Shown here in pieces: positions 60,401-64,000 of a stretch of 64,000 nucleotides of DNA. Every line of letters starts with the position of its first letter. Position 1 is the first letter of the stretch. This DNA comes from Lonicera japonica. Its lineage: Eukaryota; Streptophyta; Magnoliopsida; Dipsacales; Caprifoliaceae. Under the pieces are notes generated by a model, which was not told where the DNA came from, ran no database searches, and worked only from the letters and a program-made list of their open reading frames with translations. The stretch covers positions 31,551,248 through 31,615,247 of the forward strand of contig CM038467.1 in the NCBI GenBank assembly GCA_021464415.1, written 5' to 3'. The position numbers and the translations under genes were made by a program.

Positions 60401-62537
60401 TTTCATCAACTGTCATCTCCACCAAATTTCATCAACCCAATCCGTACCAATTTGTCCTTGAGACCTTACTTGAAATTCACCTTATATATATATATATATC
60501 CTTCCGCATTTATAACTATGATAATATATAAAAAAATTGTGCAATTTTTTTCTCCATTAGGAAAATTCGATTAAAGTCACATTGCTTCCGATAATTCTTT
60601 AATTTTTAGATCGGTTCAGATATACAAATCTGATATCCATTTGGTAATAAATTCGGTTATAGTCTTATAGACCAGTATTTTATATATCCATCAGATTCAC
60701 AGATTGGATTGGACTCGATATATTCTTAGTCAGATTGGATTTGGATACAGTATGATCAGGTCCATATCAGATCTGTTACGGGCCTATATGACCGATGGTG
60801 AAATTCCAAATGGGTGCCACTTGTGCATGTGGGGCATGAAGCTTATGTAGCGCATCATCATTGGTCCAAGAGTACCACATGATTGTACTCTGGGAGTATC
60901 AAATATATTCTCGAATCTCGATATTCATATGAACTGTCATATATAAGTTTAACAGATATATAAGCATGTGCAGTATGTGATAGACTCATGTATATTTGTG
61001 CCTTTTTAAGATGGAGGCTGAAGACCTAGCGAAGCAGCTGTCAGAAAATTTTACACCTGACGATGCGTTGATGTTTGGTTCACAATTGAGGGTCGACATA
61101 GATCACAATCAAATGGCTGCACACTCCAAGGACTCTCTTTCTTTTGATGGGGTATGCTCTTTTATTTTACTTTATAATTTTCATGAATTTTTTCAGACTG
61201 TTATATGATTGTTGCTTATGCTGTAGGATTTTTCGAGCAATTCATTCGAGGAGGAAGTGACCAGTGAATCCTCAGTTCTTGACTTTGGGAACCGCTTCGT
61301 CCCCAAAGTGTCTACTACGCCGTCTTCCATATCTCACATCATTAGCATTGGACAGCTTCTGGAATCGGTAATTTCTTTCCCTACACGAGTACTATATGTG
61401 TAAATTCTGCCCTATGAAGGGTGCCTGTAAGGGTTTTACAGACCTTTATTTCCCTATTTTATTGTTGAGAAACATGTTTTCTATTTTTCTTGCTTCTTTA
61501 GATTTCTTTGGCTTCCCTCCGTTCCAAATGAAGAGTCCATTTTCCAATTCACAGCGTAATCAACATACCAAAACTCCGGATAGGAGATAAGTTTTGTTCT
61601 AAAAGGGAGTGTGATCAAAATTAGTGCATTCTTAAAAGAATGTGAAAGTCAAACATGGACTCTTAATTAGGGAAAGAGGGAGTAGTAATTTTTTGCCCCT
61701 CCTTGTATGCGACATTGTTATAAACCCGTGGTTGGACCATTTACCGTTTCTAAATGGTAGCTGTGTGTGTTCAGGCATTGGAGGTAGCCGGTCAAGTGGC
61801 TGGAACGTCAGTCTCAAATTCACCCGTTCCGTTCAACACGATGGCTAGCCACTGTGAAGCCCTCGGTTCAGACACTAGAAAAAAGCTCTCTAGTTGGCTG
61901 ACTCAAGAAAATCATTATGCAAAAGCAGCTGACTCGGAGTTGCCATTTGACAAGGTAAGGTCAAATTTATTCAATTGCTTACTAACATTTACTCCCTTAC
62001 AAATTAAGAGTAACGATTTAAAAGTCAATCGTCTTTATGAGAAAAAATAACTTAAATGTTGTTGATTTATGAAAATCAAGCATGTTTAACTACCGTGAGA
62101 TTTGATAGATTTGTTTTCATAGGGCGACTTCTGTTTGCGTTTTATTTATTTAATTATTTTTATAGAGCAAATGGGTTGTAAGGGCTCCCTTTACAGTTAT
62201 ATCCAAGGGAGGGACACTTTCCAGTGTCTCCATTGAAAGTACACACCTTTTCTTTTGAATGGTCAATGATATCTTGACCACAATTTTTAAAACCATATAT
62301 AATTTTATCTGTTGAAATTGATTTTGTACTCATCCTTGAAAGTAAACTCTTGTTAGGACCCAATTTTTTTTAATCATATTTTGTGTTATTCTGATATGCA
62401 TGCGCTCATGTTTTACATAGACGAGTGGGCAAGATGGGCTAGTACAGGGAGCTCTGATGCCGACAGACCCATGGTTGGCTCTTAGGCTGCCCCCGGCAAG
62501 CCCTTTTGACAACTTCCTCAGAGCCGCTCGGAATTAA
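48424..62537 (+). CDS. SRL2: EFR3-type ARM-repeat protein (SEMI-ROLLED LEAF 2 family), intact, 19 coding exons, 986 aa
   Basis: Plant EFR3 relatives hold phosphatidylinositol 4-kinase alpha at the plasma membrane; the rice member SRL2 affects leaf rolling. Exons: 48424-48558, 51365-51439, 51528-51643, 52251-52365, 52973-53101, 53224-53271, 53984-54183, 54275-54471, 55639-55922, 56433-56582, 57413-57799, 58406-58555, 59242-59320, 59414-59538, 59914-60105, 61011-61151, 61227-61367, 61775-61954, 62421-62537. All are GT-AG and in phase. Residues 1-45 hold CGNMCVCCPALRSRSRQPVK: a cysteine cluster plus basic patch that in EFR3 proteins is acylated and binds the membrane. Helical ARM/HEAT-type repeats fill most of about 50-800 (NPFRIPKIAKYLEDRCYKEL, ESTTMRRILDPMFVYFD, VFPEALLVQLLKVMLH). 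The acidic, serine-rich C-terminus ends PWLALRLPPASPFDNFLRAA. Length is normal for the family. The start is the first ATG after the leader intron. Confidence 0.95.
48821..49033. mobile_element. Stowaway-like MITE in SRL2 coding intron 1
   Basis: The left end CTCCTTCCATTTCAAATTGC is mirrored by the right end, which in reverse complement reads CTCCCTCCATCTCGAATTGA. TA follows the right end (49034-49035). Internal TTTTTGGGATGTCTCAAAT is typical of this family. Confidence 0.75.
49362..50994 (-). mobile_element. 5'-truncated L1-type LINE in SRL2 coding intron 1, with 15-bp TSD
   Basis: ATAAAATCACAATTT lies at both ends (49347-49361 and 50995-51009), a perfect 15-bp target-site duplication. The minus strand reads the end of LINE ORF2: about 50994-50580 has SIPIYYLSLFKIPVSVAKSI and LLRNFLWEGF, the region after the reverse transcriptase core; about 50551-50260 has KVGDGSNIRFWLDRWLG; about 50064-49610 has the zinc-binding zf-RVT motif (CVMCKKKGECIDHLLVNCPF) and LWRSSCMAVLWCVWRER. 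Frames are broken by stops between these parts. The T run at 49361-49367 is the remains of the poly(A) tail. It is opposite in strand to the host gene and was truncated on insertion. Confidence 0.93.
51014..51209. mobile_element. Stowaway-like MITE next to the LINE duplication
   Basis: It starts CTCCCCATCTCATATTAAGA and in reverse complement CTCCATCTATCTCAATTTAA at the other end. TA lies outside both ends (51012-51013 and 51210-51211). It begins five bases after the right copy of the LINE target-site duplication. Confidence 0.85.
51757..51980. mobile_element. MITE relic of the 32035/57822 family in SRL2 intron 3
   Basis: Contains GAAGTTGGAAAAAACAGATG, GAGTGATTTGGTGAAC and a right end TTTTTATCAAATGGACCC followed by TTA. 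The left terminus is missing or diverged. Confidence 0.65.
55943..56372. mobile_element. MITE with GGTTCTGTTTGGTT-type ends in SRL2 intron 9
   Basis: The left end AAGGTTCTGTTTGGTTTGTT pairs with the right end, which in reverse complement reads AAGGGCTCATTTGGTTAGGA. Inside are several GGAATCC phrases and a GGAGA pentamer run (about 56258-56283). It starts about 20 bases inside the intron. No clear target-site duplication. Confidence 0.65.
57822..58099. mobile_element. MITE of the 32035 family in SRL2 intron 11
   Basis: It starts GGGATACATTTGATAAAACA and ends TTGTCAAATGCACCC followed by TTA. Internal GAGTGATTTGGTGAGATG, TTTTCCATGGAAATTTTT and AAGAATTTCATT match the element at 32035-32317. Confidence 0.75.
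58901..59030 (-). mobile_element. Probable tRNA-derived SINE on the minus strand, SRL2 intron 12
   Basis: On the minus strand an A-box-like TGGCTGCAGTAGGC (about 59010-59023) is followed by a B-box-like GGTTCAATTCCC (about 58963-58975). The 3' end is a T run on the plus strand at 58901-58913. No target-site duplication was found, so the limits are approximate. Confidence 0.6.
60190..60320. repeat. GGATC-rich repeat fragment and GA run, SRL2 intron 15
   Basis: GGATCAGAGTCTGATCCGAA and CCAATCTGATCCGACC show a mirrored GGATC theme, which returns around 60600-60780 (CAGATTGGATTGGACTCG and others). The fold-back element at 60321 sits between the two parts, just after a short GA run. Confidence 0.5.
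60321..60483. mobile_element. Compact palindromic MITE (163 bp), SRL2 intron 15
   Basis: The outer stem is GGGTGCATTTCAAGTAAGG with ACCTTACTTGAAATTCACC. The inner stem is TACGGATTGGGTT with AACCCAATCCGTA, and near the loop TGATGAAATTTCATCA is itself a perfect palindrome. Short AT/GA runs flank it. It inserted into the GGATC-rich repeat. Confidence 0.85.
61514..61682. mobile_element. Stowaway-like MITE in SRL2 intron 17
   Basis: TTCCCTCCGTTCCAAATGAA at the left and, in reverse complement, CTCCCTCTTTCCCTAATTAA at the right, with TA after the right end. AAGAGTCCATTTTCC and ACATGGACTCTT are the mirrored inner parts. Confidence 0.75.
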
Positions 62538-62737
62538 GAAACCATCATCTCTCCTTCAATGTTTATAGAACTTGTGATTTGTAGTTGTTAATGTATAACC
62601 CTTGTAGTCTTAGGCAGTGATTTAGGTTGGCTGAAGCTTTAAGATTTGAGGGGCTTCTATGCCCTGTTGTACCATTGTATGCACTTGTTGTCACCCTTTT
62701 GTTGTACTTGCTATTAGCTTCTTCTAGGCATTGTGTT

Positions 62738-62772
<35 letters not shown>

Positions 62773-62860
62773 TTATAGACGTTTGTGTGCGCATGGTTTA
62801 GGCACCATGGCTGCTGCCACATCCTGGTCTGGCCTTGCAAGACATTATTTGCTTTAGGTT
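62538..62860 (+). other. Likely 3' UTR of the SRL2-like gene, with a CT microsatellite
   Basis: Follows the TAA at 62535-62537. It contains an uninterrupted CT run of about 16 units at 62740-62771. A canonical AATAAA is not evident, so the end is a guess. Confidence 0.55.
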
Positions 62861-62940
62861 GGGGTTTCGCATGCCGCAGATAAGATTGGATAGGATAATA
62901 ACAGAACATGATAGGATTAGAGCCTGCCGAATACTCATAT

Positions 62941-63767
62941 GGGTGCGTTTGGCGTGCCGGATAAGGAGGTAGGATGGGATATGAGTCGGAATTGGTCGGA
63001 TAGAAATTATGTGGGATATGATAGAAAAAGAATCAGTCGGATAAGGATTAAGCGGTATCAGACATGATAAGGATTAGTCGGATAAAGATTTAATAAACTT
63101 TGCATTTGATGGAGTTCCGGATTACAAGTCCAGATATTATATAATACAACTCACTTTTCTTTTAAAAATATGTGCAATTTTAATTGTTGTCCACAAATTT
63201 TTTTTAACTAATGCAATTTTCCTATTTATAAATAACTTTTGTAAAAAAACTCTTTCGGGAGAAAAGTTCTATATTACATACAATATTTATGAACTAGGTA
63301 TTAAGTATAGTTTCAAATTATAATGTTACCATTTTTTCTAAAATTAAAGTTTTTTATAAATACTTTTATTTAATAAAATATAAATAAAAATATCATATTA
63401 TACAAGAAATGAATTTTATTATTTGAGTTACTGTGATTTTGGGGGTTGAAAATTTTTATTAATAAATTTGATTATTTAAAAAGCGTAAAGAAAAAGATCA
63501 AAATAAATTATTTGGCAACCATAGGATAAAATAATACCACCTATAGGGGTGATATATATTTATTCGGTTTTAAAGGGATAAAATGATAATTAATTCAGAA
63601 TGCAATCCAATCCCATGTTGCACTAGACGCAGGATAGGATTATAATATTCTATCTACCCTTACGCTAAACACGTGATAGTATTTATTTATCCTATTATTT
63701 TCGACAACAAATACCGGATATGATTAATTAATCTAATCTTGCTTTTAATCATGCACGACAAACACAC
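62941..63767. mobile_element. TIR element with ends GGGTGCGTTTGGCGTG / CACGACAAACACACCC
   Basis: The left end GGGTGCGTTTGGCGTGCCGG is matched by the reverse complement of the right end, GGGTGTGTTTGTCGTGCATG. The 827-bp body is non-coding. Near both ends GGAT motifs are frequent (GTCGGATA and AGGATAGGAT types). ATAT flanks both sides, but the DNA is too AT-rich to call a duplication. Confidence 0.65.
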
Positions 63768-64000
63768 CCATATATTTAGAGTTGTCTGGATTACATCTGG
63801 ATAAGATATGATAACCCAATCAAGCGTTCGGAATGTGCCGGATAGGGAAGGTATTCAATTTTCCTAATATACCCATTTTTGTTTAATAAACATATTAAAA
63901 TTGAATATATTTTTTCTACTTGTTATTCTATATACACCAGGTAACATAATACCACCCCTCAAGGTAGGATTTAGTTAGTTGATTTGTTGTGTGATTGAGC
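63768..64000. other. Repeat-derived tail of the window
   Basis: CTGGATAAGATATGATAACC and GAATGTGCCGGATAGG repeat the GGATA theme of the preceding element and may be a related copy cut by the window edge. No gene seen. Confidence 0.4.

Overview
This window looks like nuclear DNA of a flowering plant, most likely a eudicot. It is AT-rich and has GT-AG introns, two plant-type housekeeping genes with long introns, and many plant transposon families. The species cannot be fixed from the sequence alone. I found no bacterial-type operon, CRISPR array or rRNA/tRNA gene, and no clearly new multi-gene system. The unusual content is the way old elements are nested, scrambled or broken.

Layout. 1-3.4 kb: the 3' part of a decayed Ty1/copia retrotransposon. 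3.5-6.9 kb: an intron-containing pseudogene of an INO80 chromatin-remodelling subunit (IES2/PAPA-1-like), itself invaded by repeats. 7-10.2 kb: repeat relics. 10.24-19.95 kb: an endogenous pararetrovirus (Caulimoviridae, best fit Florendovirus) with many stops and frameshifts. Its left edge is a mosaic of two displaced viral fragments, and it carries three foreign inserts: a Tourist-like MITE, a GC-richer LTR-like block, and a plastid psaA fragment with unidentified DNA. 20-22.9 kb: repeats, including a 31-bp minisatellite open on both strands. 23.09-36.28 kb: an intact RPAP3-like TPR co-chaperone gene (12 coding exons, 459 aa), whose introns carry a SINE with target-site duplication, Stowaway-like MITEs and other MITEs. 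36.3-46.8 kb: a gene-poor block with a Mutator-like fold-back element (9-bp target-site duplication), two other long inverted-repeat elements, a second Tourist copy and an RNase H-domain relic. 46.85-62.9 kb: an intact EFR3-type gene (SEMI-ROLLED LEAF 2 family; 19 coding exons, 986 aa) with a leader intron built of tandem repeats and a LINE with a 15-bp target-site duplication in its first coding intron. 62.9-64 kb: another TIR element.

The two intact genes are both on the + strand and have unrelated roles: assembly of HSP90/R2TP clients (RPAP3) and plasma-membrane anchoring of PI4-kinase (EFR3). Every exon junction given was checked by phase arithmetic (exon lengths sum to whole codons, introns start GT and end AG). 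Family names for repeats rest on TIR/TSD patterns read by eye.
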